A DNA stretch of 64,000 nt, taken from positions 1 through 64,000 of the forward strand of contig NZ_JXOK01000041.1 in NCBI RefSeq assembly GCF_000830505.1, written 5' to 3'. This DNA comes from Vibrio mytili (GTDB lineage Bacteria; Pseudomonadota; Gammaproteobacteria; Enterobacterales; Vibrionaceae). Numbering within the stretch: position 1 is the first letter of the stretch; every line of letters begins with the position of its first letter. Under the pieces are notes generated by a model. That model worked only from the letters and a program-made list of their open reading frames with translations. It did no database searches and had not been told where the DNA came from. Positions 50,253 to 61,705 of this stretch are shown here, piece after piece. The position numbers and the translations under genes were made by a program.

Positions 50253-50418
50253 TTATACCAATCACAGTAAATAAGTGATCAGAAATAGCGCAGGAAAAAT
50301 GCTTGAGAACAAGGCGCAATTTTTCGATAAGTAGTTATTCTACAATCAAAAATTGTAACGAAGTTATCGAGTATTTTAACAAGCTAGAATGACCATTTAT
50401 TTACTACGATTGGTATTA
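50253..50418. mobile_element. MITE-like palindromic repeat, copy 2 (166 bp)
   Basis: The ends are inverted repeats of about 28 bp: TTATACCAATCACAGTAAAT at the left and the complement of TAATACCAATCGTAGTAAAT at the right. The element is the reverse complement of 28419-28600 apart from a 16-base difference near the middle and scattered substitutions. It fills most of the yacL-acnB gap. Confidence 0.85.
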
Positions 50419-50438
50419 TAGATACCCAAATACCATAA

Positions 50439-50466
50439 AAAAAGCACCTCAATTGAGGTGCTCTCT
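50439..50466 (-). terminator. acnB terminator
   Basis: A perfect palindromic stem (50443-50462, AGCACCTC-AATT-GAGGTGCT) is followed on the minus strand by T7. It lies 43 bases past the acnB stop. Confidence 0.9.
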
Positions 50467-50504
50467 ATTAGTGCAATCTATGATTCACTTTTTGGTGCGA
50501 TTAC

Positions 50505-53102
50505 TTATGCTGGCTCTTGGAAAATAACCGTATCCGCTTTCTCAGTGTACTGTTCCATCTTGTGGAAGTTCAAGTAACGGTAAGTATCCGATGCCGTCGC
50601 ATTAATTTTCGCTGCATACTCTAAGTATTCTTCCTTGGTCGGAATGCGACCTAGGATTGCCCCAACCGCTGCGAGCTCCGCTGAAGATAGGTAGACATTT
50701 GCACCTGTACCAAGACGGTTCGGGAAGTTACGCGTTGAAGTCGAAATCACCGTTGCCTTATCTGCGACGCGGGCTTGGTTACCCATACACAGTGAACACC
50801 CTGGAGTTTCAATGCGAACACCAGCACGACCATAAATACCGTAGTAACCCTCTTCAGTTAGCTGGTCACGGTCCATTTTCGTTGGTGGTGCAACCCAAAG
50901 ACGGGTATCTAACGTACCACCCCATTGCTCAAGCAGTTTACCTGCCGCACGGAAGTGGCCGATGTTAGTCATACAAGACCCGATGAAAACTTCATCGATC
51001 TCAGTACCTTGAACTTCAGACAACAAGCGAGCATCATCTGGATCATTCGGTGCACATAATACAGGCTCACCGATCTCATCCATATCAATTTCAATGACGT
51101 GTGCGTAGTCTGCATCTTTATCCGCTCGCATCAGCTCTGGATTTGCTAACCACTCTTGCATTGCAGTAATACGACGCTCGATCGTACGGCGGTTACCGTA
51201 ACCTTCCGAGATCATCCACTTCAGCATCACGATGTTAGAATTTAGGTACTCTTCGATCGACTCTTGAGATAGGTTAACGGTACAACCTGCCGCAGAACGC
51301 TCTGCAGATGCATCAGACAACTCAAACGCTTGCTCTACGGTTAAGTGCTCTAGACCTTCAATCTCAAGGATACGACCAGAGAATTCGTTGATCTTGCCAG
51401 CTTTCTCTACTGTCAATAGGCCTTGCTTAATACCGTAGTAAGGAATGGCATGAACAAGGTCACGTAGTGTGATTCCTGGTTGCATCTTGCCTTTAAAACG
51501 CACCAAGATAGATTCTGGCATATCGAGAGGCATTACGCCTGTCGCTGCTGCAAAAGCAACCAAACCAGAGCCAGCTGGGAACGAGATACCAAGTGGGAAT
51601 CGAGTATGCGAGTCACCACCAGTACCAACCGTATCAGGTAGTAGCATACGGTTTAGCCACGAGTGGATAATACCGTCACCCGGACGTAGGGAAACACCAC
51701 CACGGTTCATGATGAAATCAGGTAATGTATGGTGTGTATTCACATCGACTGGTTTTGGATATGCAGACGTATGACAGAAAGACTGCATGACTAAGTCGGC
51801 AGAGAAGCCAAGACAAGCAAGATCTTTAAGCTCGTCACGCGTCATTGGACCTGTCGTGTCCTGAGAGCCAACCGTCGTCATTTTAGGCTCACAGTATGTG
51901 CCTGGACGAATACCTTCTACGCCACACGCTTTACCTACCATTTTCTGTGCAAGTGAGTAACCTTTGCCAGAATCAGCAATGTCACCTGGCTTGCGGAAAA
52001 TATCGCTAGGTTCAAGCCCTAGTGATTGGCGAGCTTTGTCAGTCAGACCACGACCAATGATCAGTGGGATACGACCACCAGCACGTACCTCGTCAATAAG
52101 TACGCTGGTTTTTAGCTTAAATTCAGCCAGTGTTTCGCCTGTTTCGTGGTTGCATACTTTACCTTCAAACGGGTACACGTCGATCACATCGCCCATATTG
52201 AGCTTAGACACGTCAACCTCAATCGGCAGAGCCCCTGCATCTTCCATCGTGTTAAAGAAGATAGGCGCAATCTTACCGCCAAGTACGTAACCGCCAGCAC
52301 GTTTGTTTGGTACGTAAGGGATATCGTCTCCCATAAACCAAAGCACAGAGTTCGTTGCTGATTTACGTGAAGAACCTGTACCAACAACATCACCAACGTA
52401 TACCAGTTGATGGCCTTTGTTTTTTAGTTCTTCAAGTTGTTTTATCGGACCAACATTACCTGGTTGATCCGGATTGATACCCTCACGCTCATTTTTTAGC
52501 ATCGCAAGTGCGTGCACTGGAATATCTGGACGAGACCATGCATCTGGTGCAGGCGACAGGTCGTCGGTATTTGTTTCGCCCGTCACCTTGAATACGGTCA
52601 GAGTGATTTTTTCTTGCAGTTGAGGCTTAGATAGGAACCACTCCGCATCAGCCCAAGATTGTAGAACTTGCTGGGCGAATGCATTACCAGCTTTGGCTTT
52701 CTCTTCTACGTCGTAGAAAGCATCAAACATCAGCAAGGTATGAGACAAAGCTTTTGCAGAGATTGGCGCGAGCACCTCATCATCCAACAACTCAACGAGT
52801 GGGGCGATGTTGTAACCACCTTGCATCGTGCCAAGCAATTTAGCTGCTTTTTCACGATCAACGAGTGGCGACTTCACTTCACCTTTCGCTACAGCAGTTA
52901 AAAAACCAGCTTTAACGTAAGCCGCTTCATCAACACCTGGTGGAATACGGTTTTCAAGAAGATCAAGAAGAAACTCTTCTTCACCTTGTGGGGGAGTTTT
53001 AAGCAATTCAACAAGTCCAGCGACTTGCTCAGCGTCTAGGGGTTTAGGAACAACTCCTTCGGCAGCACGCTCTTCGACGTGTTTACGGTAGGCTTCAAGC
53101 AC
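50505..53102 (-). CDS. acnB: bifunctional aconitate hydratase 2 / 2-methylisocitrate dehydratase
   Basis: The protein has 865 residues, the same length as E. coli AcnB. It has an N-terminal HEAT-like domain (about 1-160), a swivel domain (about 165-370, [15 protein letters not shown]) and the Fe-S catalytic domains with cluster cysteines in [12 protein letters not shown] and [12 protein letters not shown]. It interconverts citrate and isocitrate in the TCA cycle. The start is a GTG at 53102 with GAGAGG as its ribosome binding site. That site lies inside a seven-codon leader frame. Confidence 0.97.
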   Translation of the reverse strand: MLEAYRKHVEERAAEGVVPKPLDAEQVAGLVELLKTPPQGEEEFLLDLLENRIPPGVDEAAYVKAGFLTAVAKGEVKSPLVDREKAAKLLGTMQGGYNIAPLVELLDDEVLAPISAKALSHTLLMFDAFYDVEEKAKAGNAFAQQVLQSWADAEWFLSKPQLQEKITLTVFKVTGETNTDDLSPAPDAWSRPDIPVHALAMLKNEREGINPDQPGNVGPIKQLEELKNKGHQLVYVGDVVGTGSSRKSATNSVLWFMGDDIPYVPNKRAGGYVLGGKIAPIFFNTMEDAGALPIEVDVSKLNMGDVIDVYPFEGKVCNHETGETLAEFKLKTSVLIDEVRAGGRIPLIIGRGLTDKARQSLGLEPSDIFRKPGDIADSGKGYSLAQKMVGKACGVEGIRPGTYCEPKMTTVGSQDTTGPMTRDELKDLACLGFSADLVMQSFCHTSAYPKPVDVNTHHTLPDFIMNRGGVSLRPGDGIIHSWLNRMLLPDTVGTGGDSHTRFPLGISFPAGSGLVAFAAATGVMPLDMPESILVRFKGKMQPGITLRDLVHAIPYYGIKQGLLTVEKAGKINEFSGRILEIEGLEHLTVEQAFELSDASAERSAAGCTVNLSQESIEEYLNSNIVMLKWMISEGYGNRRTIERRITAMQEWLANPELMRADKDADYAHVIEIDMDEIGEPVLCAPNDPDDARLLSEVQGTEIDEVFIGSCMTNIGHFRAAGKLLEQWGGTLDTRLWVAPPTKMDRDQLTEEGYYGIYGRAGVRIETPGCSLCMGNQARVADKATVISTSTRNFPNRLGTGANVYLSSAELAAVGAILGRIPTKEEYLEYAAKINATASDTYRYLNFHKMEQYTEKADTVIFQEPA

Positions 53103-53118
53103 GACTTTTTCCTCTCAT
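53095..53118 (-). CDS. seven-codon leader frame overlapping the acnB start
   Basis: An ATG with a perfect AGGAGG seven bases upstream (53126-53131) opens MRGKSRA and stops at 53095, eight bases inside acnB and in a different frame. The acnB ribosome binding site is inside this frame. It may couple acnB translation to the leader. It could also be chance. Confidence 0.4.
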   Translation of the reverse strand: MRGKSRA

Positions 53119-53369
53119 TGCGGTTCCTCCTTTATTATTACTATTGTTAAAGTAAAGGAGTAAACATCCTTGGAAACTTGGCTCTCCATTGCCCTTGTTT
53201 TCATTCAATAATGATTGAGAAACAGCGCCGTAGAGGCCAAACTGTGGGCAAGAGAATAGCAAATTTAACCTTCAATTAAAATCTAATCATTTTGACCAAC
53301 ATAGCAACTTACGACTAAAGTCCGGCTAATTTTGCTCAAATATGCTTAACATTTGCTTTCTTTTGCTAA

Positions 53370-55682
53370 TTAATTAAACGATGTCCCTACGATCAAATAC
53401 ACCGCACTCATATTCTGTTCCGTAAGACCATAAGCCAACATAATCGGTCCAATTGGAGAGTCAACGCCAAAAAACAGCGAGCCGGCATTATACAGTGGCG
53501 CATCATTTAACTTCATATCATTGTCCGACCACACACCACCATGTTCTACCGATGCTCCCAGATAAACGGGAGCCTCAAACAGACCAAAGTCGTTATCGAA
53601 CCATTTGTATCGATATACTAGGCTGGTATAAAACAAGTTATTACCAATTAGGCTGTTTCTCGGAATACCAGAAAGATTTAAAAAGCCACCAAGTTCTCGA
53701 GGATTTAACGGAACAGAAGCGTTTTTGCTATCGACGAAACTGTAGTCCGCATGTCCGACTAAAGTATGACGCTGATGGCTAACCGCGCCTTTAAGGCGAG
53801 CTGATATTTCATACACAGTATCTTCTGCCGTTTCATAGTTATCAATACTCCCATATGGGCTTGTATCATGCGAGACGACGTATTCTAAATCGACCAAATA
53901 ACCGCGCGTAGGAAAAGCAAAGTCATCCAGAGTATCTAAGCGATAATCCGCGAATAGCCCTCGCCTTTCGAAATCAATTTTACCAGCAGACGCAACCGTT
54001 GAGAGTTCCACATTGCCCGTTGAATATCGAGCGCCAAAGCGAAGTTCTTGCCATAATGTCGGTTGAAGACCAAGTGCCACCTCGGAAGTGAAGTAACCGT
54101 AAGACACCGGCCAAAAATCTTTCACCGAATGCAAACCATCACTTTGGAAATCGTCCAACGGTAAATTTCTGTTTTCACTGTGATAAGCCAATCGCGAAGA
54201 AACGAAAACCTCTTGGCTAGACATAACAGGAGTGTAAAGCTCCGCTTCAATCAGTTTATCCGTGCCCATTTCAATATTGAGCGCTAACTCCGCACCATCA
54301 GAATTGAGGTTCGTAAAATTAGTCGACATGCCGATTCCATACTGACTCTCTGTATCAAAGTCGTCTTCAAGGAAAAAACGAAAATTGAGATAATTAGGAC
54401 CCCATGACTTTTCATTGACAGTGAAGACCAGATGCGTCAAACCATCAGCCTCCTCAAAGTGATAAGTAACCAGCTCAAACCGGTCAAGGGCATAAAGGTT
54501 TTCAACCGCTTTTTCTATCTCTTTGGTTGGAATTTTCCGCCCCGTTTCTAAATGCAGACGGTTAGTCAACAGAACATCACTATAGTGCGTATTATTAACA
54601 ATGACGACGTCGTCAATAACTCGCGTATCGCCATACACCAATGTCTTACGGACAGCCTGCTTATGGTCGATGTATTTCTGGTAGTCAGCGTTAGATAGAC
54701 GCAGTGATTCAAACTTGTCTTGCAACGTCTTAGTAATATCATAACCGGATTGAAATGCGGAAGGCATTTTATCAAAGTCGACCGTTTCCATTGCACCAAC
54801 GTTAGGACGAATATAAATATCTTGCTCTTTCAACTCTTCCCGTTGTTGTTGGGTACTACGGCGGACAAGGTAGTTAGAAAGTTGGTCCGCGACAGTAAAT
54901 AACCCAGTAAAATCTTCTTTCGTTTTGTAGTCAGTACTAATGTCGACAGCAATAACCACATCCGCCCCCATGGCTCGCGCGACATCGACTGGCATGTTGT
55001 TAACCACACCGCCATCAACCAACATATGGCCATTTAAATAGTAAGGAGGAAGTGCGCCTGGTACCGACATACTCGCCATCATCGCATCAACCAAATAGCC
55101 GTTACCAATGACAACCTCTTCCAGATCTAGAATGTCAGTCGCGACGGAGCGGTATGGGATCGCGAGTACGTCGAAAGAATCGAAGCGTCCTAGATTGCCA
55201 GTAGTTTCTCGCAAGATACGCAACATATTCTGTCCCTGCACAACACCGGTCGGAGCGCGGATTTCACCAAACCTAACCCCGAGATCTGTGGTGATTTGGT
55301 ATCGGTCTTCATAAACTTTGTCACGGACTCGACGTTGACTTCTATCAACGCGATCACGATAACCGCTGTTCCAATCGATGCTATAGATAAAGCTCTCGAT
55401 TTCATCCGCACTCATGCCCGTCGCATACAAGCCACCAACATACGAGCCCATACTCGTCCCCGTCACAATATCAACCGGGACGTTCATTTCTTCTAGCGCT
55501 TTTAATACCCCGATATGAGCTGCGCCTTTTGCCCCGCCTCCCGCGAGAACCACAGCAATTTTAGGACGAGATAAAGATTCATTATTTTGAGTTTGAGCAA
55601 AGGAAGAAGGAACGATTAAGAAGACACTCACTATGAGTACTAAATAGCGAGTAAATGATTCTGACAACAGCAGATTGAACAT
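53370..55682 (-). CDS. patatin-like phospholipase fused to POTRA and outer-membrane beta-barrel (PlpD-like)
   Basis: The protein has 770 residues. The signal peptide is about 1-29 (SSFA). The patatin domain (about 40-240) has the oxyanion loop GGGAKGAAHIG (48-58), the nucleophile GTSMG (Ser 77) and the dyad DGG (Asp 223). A POTRA-like domain (about 345-430) leads to a 16-strand BamA-type barrel (about 440-770) ending in a C-terminal phenylalanine two residues from the end (VGTSFN). This is the type Vd secretion layout. The lipase may stay attached to the barrel or be released. It lies between acnB and mrcB, on the minus strand. Confidence 0.92.
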   Translation of the reverse strand: MFNLLLSESFTRYLVLIVSVFLIVPSSFAQTQNNESLSRPKIAVVLAGGGAKGAAHIGVLKALEEMNVPVDIVTGTSMGSYVGGLYATGMSADEIESFIYSIDWNSGYRDRVDRSQRRVRDKVYEDRYQITTDLGVRFGEIRAPTGVVQGQNMLRILRETTGNLGRFDSFDVLAIPYRSVATDILDLEEVVIGNGYLVDAMMASMSVPGALPPYYLNGHMLVDGGVVNNMPVDVARAMGADVVIAVDISTDYKTKEDFTGLFTVADQLSNYLVRRSTQQQREELKEQDIYIRPNVGAMETVDFDKMPSAFQSGYDITKTLQDKFESLRLSNADYQKYIDHKQAVRKTLVYGDTRVIDDVVIVNNTHYSDVLLTNRLHLETGRKIPTKEIEKAVENLYALDRFELVTYHFEEADGLTHLVFTVNEKSWGPNYLNFRFFLEDDFDTESQYGIGMSTNFTNLNSDGAELALNIEMGTDKLIEAELYTPVMSSQEVFVSSRLAYHSENRNLPLDDFQSDGLHSVKDFWPVSYGYFTSEVALGLQPTLWQELRFGARYSTGNVELSTVASAGKIDFERRGLFADYRLDTLDDFAFPTRGYLVDLEYVVSHDTSPYGSIDNYETAEDTVYEISARLKGAVSHQRHTLVGHADYSFVDSKNASVPLNPRELGGFLNLSGIPRNSLIGNNLFYTSLVYRYKWFDNDFGLFEAPVYLGASVEHGGVWSDNDMKLNDAPLYNAGSLFFGVDSPIGPIMLAYGLTEQNMSAVYLIVGTSFN

Positions 55683-55709
55683 TCATAACTTCCTTTATTA
55701 ATTCCTGGG

Positions 55710-55842
55710 TATACCCAAACATCAACAGACCCTAGGTTCAGTGAGAATGACTTGGTTCGCAAACAAGGTAACCATTTGAGGATCGAGTGGTTCTCAATCA
55801 AAAATCGTTAACAAAGACTGTGGACCAAGTCATTTGGGTATA
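55710..55842. repeat. palindromic repeat with TATACCCAAA ends (133 bp)
   Basis: TATACCCAAA at the left (55710-55719) faces TTTGGGTATA at the right (55833-55842), with further internal arms TGACTTGGT and ACCAAGTCA. It is non-coding, in the gap between mrcB and the patatin gene. Only one clear copy is in this window. Confidence 0.65.
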
Positions 55843-55958
55843 AATGGGCGCTTAGGCGTAGTGACAGACATTGCCCATCACCACTTAGCCCTAAAACCGC
55901 CCTAATATGTACTAAGAATTGTTCTGTGAGACAAGTCAATGTTGTCGATTTGGCGACA

Positions 55959-58330
55959 CTACCAATCAAACAAGCTATTCAACCAATTAGATTTTTTCTC
56001 ACATTGCTGTTTTATTTGTCCATTTTTATCCCAAACTGGCAATTTGTATTCACTGCGACAATTCAGCTCTAAACCACCTTTATTGGTTTTTTGAAAACCC
56101 AAAGTGGTGACTTCTCGCGGCCAAGGCAACTGTAAACGTTCTGGAATACGTTGATTGAGGTATTCTGCATACACTCGCAAAGCACCGCTCGATCCGGTCA
56201 AATGTGTGGGTTTATTGTCATCACGACCCAGCCAGATGGTTGTAACTTCACGACCATCAACTCCGACAAACCAACTGTCACGCGTATCATTACTGGTGCC
56301 CGTTTTCCCAGCCAACGCGGCCCAAGCGAACTGGCTTTGCAGAAATCGCCCCGTCCCCTGAGCGACACCCTGTTTCATTGCATAGGTTGTTAGCCATGCA
56401 GCTTGCTCATCTACGGCTCTTGATGAACGCGGAAGTGACTGATACAGCACATTACCTTGCATATCCATCACAGAACGCAATGCCGTCAGTGTCGCTCGCT
56501 TACCTGAGTTAGTCAGTGTCTGGTACATCTGTGACACTTCAAATGGGGTTAACGAGAACGAGCCTAAGAACATAGAAGGTACAGGACGAATTTCGTCTTT
56601 ATTTATCCCCAAACGGCTCAGCGTGTCTGAAACTTGAGGAATGCCTAACTGCATCCCCAAACGCACGGTGGGCACGTTCAGTGACTTGGCTAGTGCGAGG
56701 AAGAGCGGCACATCACCTCGGTATTTTCTATCGTAATTTCGCGGCGTCCAAACTGTGCCTTCACTGCCCTTTAAGCTCAAAGGCGTATCATGCAATGTTG
56801 TCCCTAAATTGTATTTCTCTGGGTGCTCCAGCGCGGTGAGATAAATCGCGGGTTTCACCAAAGAGCCAATTTGACGACTGGCGTTCAGCGCGCGGTTAAA
56901 GCCTCATAGCCGACGCGCTTTCCGCCGACCATCGCGCGAATTTCACCACTATGACGATCGACCGCTATAGCAGCAGCTTCAAGTTCTTTCCCTGCACGCT
57001 TAGCCAGCTCAGGTATTTTCTTACTGATCGCCAGCTCCATTTTACTTTGTGACACAGGGTCTAAAGAAGTGAAGACTCGCAAACCTGATTCAGCTTTAAA
57101 GCGTTCGCCCACTTTGTCTTTTAATTCAATACTAAGTTGCTGGAAATACGCGGGCTGACGGCTGGCAATACGTGGCTTACTTTGCGTATCGAGTGGACGA
57201 CTTACCGCCTGCTCGTATTGTTGAGCGGTCAGCATCTCTTGTTGCATCAATAAGCGCAGCACCAGATCACGGCGCGTTTTAGTCCTTTCCGGGTAACGAA
57301 TTGGGTTGTAGTACGACGGTCCTTTGACCATCCCAACTAGCATCGCCAGTTGGTCAATACGCAATTCTTGAATGGGCTGACCAAAGTAATAACGTGACGC
57401 CAAGCCAAATCCGTGAATCGCTTCACCACCACTTTGTCCTAAGTACACCTCATTTAAATACGCTTCCAGAATACGATCTTTGCTGTATCGATAATCAAGA
57501 ATAAGTGCAAGGTACGCTTCACGTATCTTACGCCACAGCGTTTTATCTCGAGTTAAGAATATATTTTTCGCCAGCTGCTGAGTTAAGGTACTGCCACCCT
57601 GAACTGTCCGTCCCGCTTTAATATTCGCGACCATGGCACGCGCGATTGCAAGTGGAGACACACCATCATGCTGATAAAAGTCACGGTCCTCGGTGGCCAG
57701 CAGCGCATCAACTAAGATCTCTGGGAATTGATCTCGACGTAGGAACAAACGTTGCTCATCTTGATCCTTCTCTAACATCCCCAACATCTTCGGCTCCAGA
57801 CGCAAATATCCCAGATCGCCCTTTGATTCAAGAGATTGGATGCGTTTAAGATTGTCACCGGAGAAATGCAGCATCACGTGGCGATCCGGCTCTGGGCCAT
57901 CTGCAAATTCAAATGGACGACGAATCAGTTCGATACGTGTTGCCGATGAAGAGTACTCACCAGGGTAGCGCGGTTGGCTAACTTTGCGGTAATTCAAGAC
58001 ATCTAACTCATTGCGCAGCTCTTTGATATTGATATCTTCACCGGGACTCAAATTCAAAATACGGGCATACACTACCGTAGGCAACTCAAACAATTGACCT
58101 TCAAAACGCTCTTTGACCACACTGTCTAAGTAAATACCGACAAACAGCAATACGGCAGCGAGCGCAATTCCAGCTTTCCATCCAAACGACCAAAGCGTTT
58201 TGAGCCATGAACGCTTGGTATTACTTGGCTTTTTGCTCGGAGTTCGTCGAGTACGCTTCGCCGGTCCTTTACTTGCTGCACTTTTCTTCGCAGGTGCTTT
58301 CTTTGCACTGGGCTTTTTACTGTTAGTCAT
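55959..58330 (-). pseudogene. mrcB: penicillin-binding protein 1B, frameshifted near 56899
   Basis: The N-terminal frame (58330 to 56885) has a Lys/Ala/Pro-rich cytoplasmic tail, a membrane segment (about 48-68), a UB2H-like domain and the glycosyltransferase domain with EDRDFYQHDGVS and QGGSTLTQQLAKN. The transpeptidase domain continues one frame away from just before 56861: the expected SxxK is in GSLVKP, and KTGT is in AGKTGTSNDTRD. Adding one G at GAGGCTTT (56896-56903) restores GYEGFNRALNASRQIGSLVKP and 790 residues. As written, the transpeptidase active site is lost. It overlaps the hrpB stop by eight bases. Confidence 0.92.
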
Positions 58331-60790
58331 TGTTTAATTGTCTTTTTGTTTTCGTGGTCGCGACATGATTAGCAGGGTCGTCTGGCCAAACATGTTTCGG
58401 GTAGCGCCCTTTCATCTCTTTTTGCACCTCTTTGTAACTGCCTTGCCAAAAAGCAGCCAAATCTGTGGTGACTTGTAAAGGACGTTGAGCCGGAGAAAGC
58501 AGTTCGAGCACCAAGCGTTTGCGTCCTTGGGCTATGGTTGGTGAACCGCTTTCACCAAACATTTCTTGCATACGTATAGATAACACGGGCTCGTGGCCTG
58601 CCTGATATCGAATGCGCTTTTTGCTTCCTGTAGGCATTTGATAATACTCAGGTAACCATTCATCAATTTTCTGATTCAATGGCCACCCCAAACGCGTATT
58701 CAATGCTTCGACTAGATTGACTTTTTGTAAATCTTTCACAGAAGACACAGACCCCATATAAGGCGCTAACCACTCATCTAAGGAGTCAAGTAAGCTTGAT
58801 TCATCAAAACTTGGCCATGGTTGTTCTGCTAGCCAGTTCGCCGCGCATCGAATACGTTCGAGTAGCATTTTTGCTGCTGGTGTCCAGTTTAAACTCGCTA
58901 TGCCCTGACGGCGGACATAGGTGAGTAAAGCTTGTGTCATTTTTTCTTTACCAGGACTTGGCAAAGTTTCACGATCAATGATTAATTGCCCGAGCTTTTG
59001 TTGTCGTTCAGCGACTAAGCGTCCGCGCTTATCATCCCAGTCAACGACTTCTTCAGTGGAAAATAGCGTACCAAAAGTGGTTTGCAGTATATTGACGTCC
59101 ACTTCACATGCCAAATGAATTTGACTTGAGTTGGAGTGCGCACGCATCAAATCAATAGCCACTAAGTACTCACTCCCTCCTAACGGATCATCAGGGTGAC
59201 ATTCAGCGCCATGCCCGTTTGCCAACGTAAACCGACCAAATTGCTGATGGCGTTGCTGAGCGATGCGATCCGGAAACGCCAAACTCAACACGATTGGGAA
59301 AGCACTCTCATCGACACCCTCTAACTGGAATGACGTATCTAACTTTTGTGCAAGAGATTGTGCACGCTTTGACAACAATGATCGTTTTGGGTGAGTACCC
59401 ACTATCCAACGATGCAGGCTATGTGTGATGTTAGTGACATTGCGCTCCGGCTCTTCAATCAAAGCCGCAGCAGCCAATGCCGTTGAGAGCATCGTCTCAC
59501 TGTGGGCTTGAGCTTTAATTAACATCGCGGCCGCTCGGGGATCAACACCAAGTTCATGCGCTTGCTTACCATTAGAGGTTAACTGACCTAGCGAGGTAAA
59601 CAACCCTAGAGAGATCAACAATTGCTTGGCTTGATTCAACGCTGCAGGAGAGGGAATATCCAGCCACTTGAGATCTTGAATGTCCGCCGCTCCCCAAAAC
59701 GCTAACTCCATGACCAAGCTTGCTAAATCGGAATGAAGAATTTCTGGCGATGAGACTGATGGCTGCTGTTTCAACTGACTTTCCGAATACAACCTTACAC
59801 AGATGCCTTGTTCAATTCGTCCCGCTCGTCCCATACGCTGAATCGCAGAAGACTGAGCAATTCGAACTTGTTCCAATCGCGTCAGCCCATTTTTCAAATC
59901 AAACCGAGCCACTCGCTCTAGGCCAGAATCGACAACTAAGCGGATACCTTCTATTGTGAGTGAGGTTTCTGCAATATTCGTGGCCAATACGACTTTACGC
60001 TTGCCAGCTACTGCAGGCGCTATTACTTTTTGCTGGTCAGAGAAGCTAAGCTGACCATAAAGCGGACACACTTCAATATCCTCTGGCAATTCAGATAAGC
60101 GTTCTTCCACTTGCTTAATCGCCGCGACTCCCGCAGAAAAGCCAACAATGATCCCGACTCTTTATTCATCAAATTCTGAATACTTTTGGCCATAACATTG
60201 GGTAAATAATCATTGGCAGATAAAGGCACGTAACGCGTTTCCACGTCAAAGCAGCGCCCTTGGGATTCAATGTAACTCGCATCAGGTAGCAACGTCTGTA
60301 GTGCATTATGATCCAGTGTTGCCGACATCACCACCAGCTTGAGGTCATCGCGCAGCGCTTCTTGTACTTCTAAACTGAACGCCAGTGCGGTGTCGGCATG
60401 AATACTTCGCTCATGAAACTCATCAAAGATGAGTAAATCGACACCAGCCAGTTCAGGATCGTTTTGAATCATACGAGTCATGATTCCTTCCGTCACAATC
60501 TCAAGCTGCGTTTCCTTACTGACCTTTGTTTCCCCGCGAACACGGTATCCAACACGTTGTCCGACTCGCTCTCCCAACCGCTCAGCCAAGTAGCGAGCAA
60601 TATTTCGCGCAGCCAAACGCCTAGGTTCCAACATGATAATTTTGCCTTGCACCGTTTGCTGCAAGAGAAGTTGTAAAGGGAAATGGGTAGATTTACCGGC
60701 ACCTGGAGCAGCTTTTAAGATCACTTGTTGTTGATATTTAACCGCCGCTAGTAACTCAGGCATCACGGCTTCGATCGGCAATTGTGACAA
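58323..60790 (-). pseudogene. hrpB: ATP-dependent helicase HrpB, frameshifted near 60148
   Basis: This is a DExH-box helicase. It starts at a TTG (60790) with an AAGG ribosome binding site, giving [16 protein letters not shown], which matches the family start. Walker A APGAGKST and the DEFHER box lie in the first frame, which derails after SGSLLAFL. The rest (GVAAIKQVEERLSELPEDI onward, with the HA2/HrpB C-terminal domain) follows one frame away. One missing C in CTGCCGGGAGTC (60142-60152) restores 822 residues. The function in bacteria is not well established. It diverges from sfsA. Confidence 0.9.
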
Positions 60791-60852
60791 AGAAAATACC
60801 TTATGGTGTAATGTTGCCCGTATTGTACTCTTCTCAAATTAAATTAAGCAAA

Positions 60853-61569
60853 ATGCATTTTAAACCGTCTTTAGAGTCAGCGACTCTGCTCAAACGTTAC
60901 AAACGATTCTTGGCCGATATCGAACTCGATAATGGTGAGATCAGAACCATACATTGTGCCAATACGGGCGCCATGACCGGGTGTGCGACGCCAGGAAACA
61001 GAGTCTGGTACTCTACGTCTGACAATCCTAAGCGAAAATACCCAAACAGCTGGGAGTTAACCGAAACCTCTCAAGGGCACCGTATCTGCGTGAATACCGC
61101 CCGCGCGAACCAACTTGCCGTGGAAGCGATTGAAAATGGCGTAATTTCAGAGCTTTGTGGCTATGACGAACTTCAAACAGAAGTCAAATATGGCAATGAA
61201 AATAGTCGAATTGATATCTTGCTCAGCGAAAAAAATAAACCAAGGTGCTATATAGAAGTAAAAAGCGTCACTCTTCTCGATGAATCAAACGAGCAAGGAC
61301 AAGGATACTTCCCTGATGCCGTCACGACCCGAGGTCAAAAACATTTAAGAGAGCTCACAGAAATGGCACAAAACGGGAATAGAGCCATACTTTTATTCAC
61401 TGTTTTACATTCAGGTATTGAAAAAGTGTCCTCGGCACACCATATAGACGCCAAATATTCACAATTACTCAACCAAGCACAAGACGCTGGAGTGGAAGTT
61501 CTGTGTTACAAAGCCGAACTAAGCAATACTGAAATTAAGCTGCTTTCCGCTATTGATTTTATCAGTTAA
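60853..61569 (+). CDS. sfsA: sugar fermentation stimulation protein SfsA
   Basis: The protein has 238 residues. [36 protein letters not shown] and [17 protein letters not shown] match SfsA, including a PD-(D/E)xK nuclease-like core. The actual function is unsettled (DNA-binding/nuclease-like). The ATG at 60853 matches the E. coli start. An upstream GTG in frame would overlap the hrpB start and is not preferred. Confidence 0.94.
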   Translation: MHFKPSLESATLLKRYKRFLADIELDNGEIRTIHCANTGAMTGCATPGNRVWYSTSDNPKRKYPNSWELTETSQGHRICVNTARANQLAVEAIENGVISELCGYDELQTEVKYGNENSRIDILLSEKNKPRCYIEVKSVTLLDESNEQGQGYFPDAVTTRGQKHLRELTEMAQNGNRAILLFTVLHSGIEKVSSAHHIDAKYSQLLNQAQDAGVEVLCYKAELSNTEIKLLSAIDFIS

Positions 61570-61705
61570 GAGAAAAAATGATGTCGTGTTCACAATGACG
61601 ATAACTTTGCGATTCAGTATTTGCCAGCACCGCCTCTTTTTGCTATAGATACCCGCCTTAAATTAACTGCATAGCAGTTGACTGGGTGTAAGTAGGAGAT
61701 GCTGT

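Noticed and set aside
60784..60852. Upstream GTG start for sfsA
   Set aside because: It would overlap the hrpB start, and the SfsA family start is at 60853.
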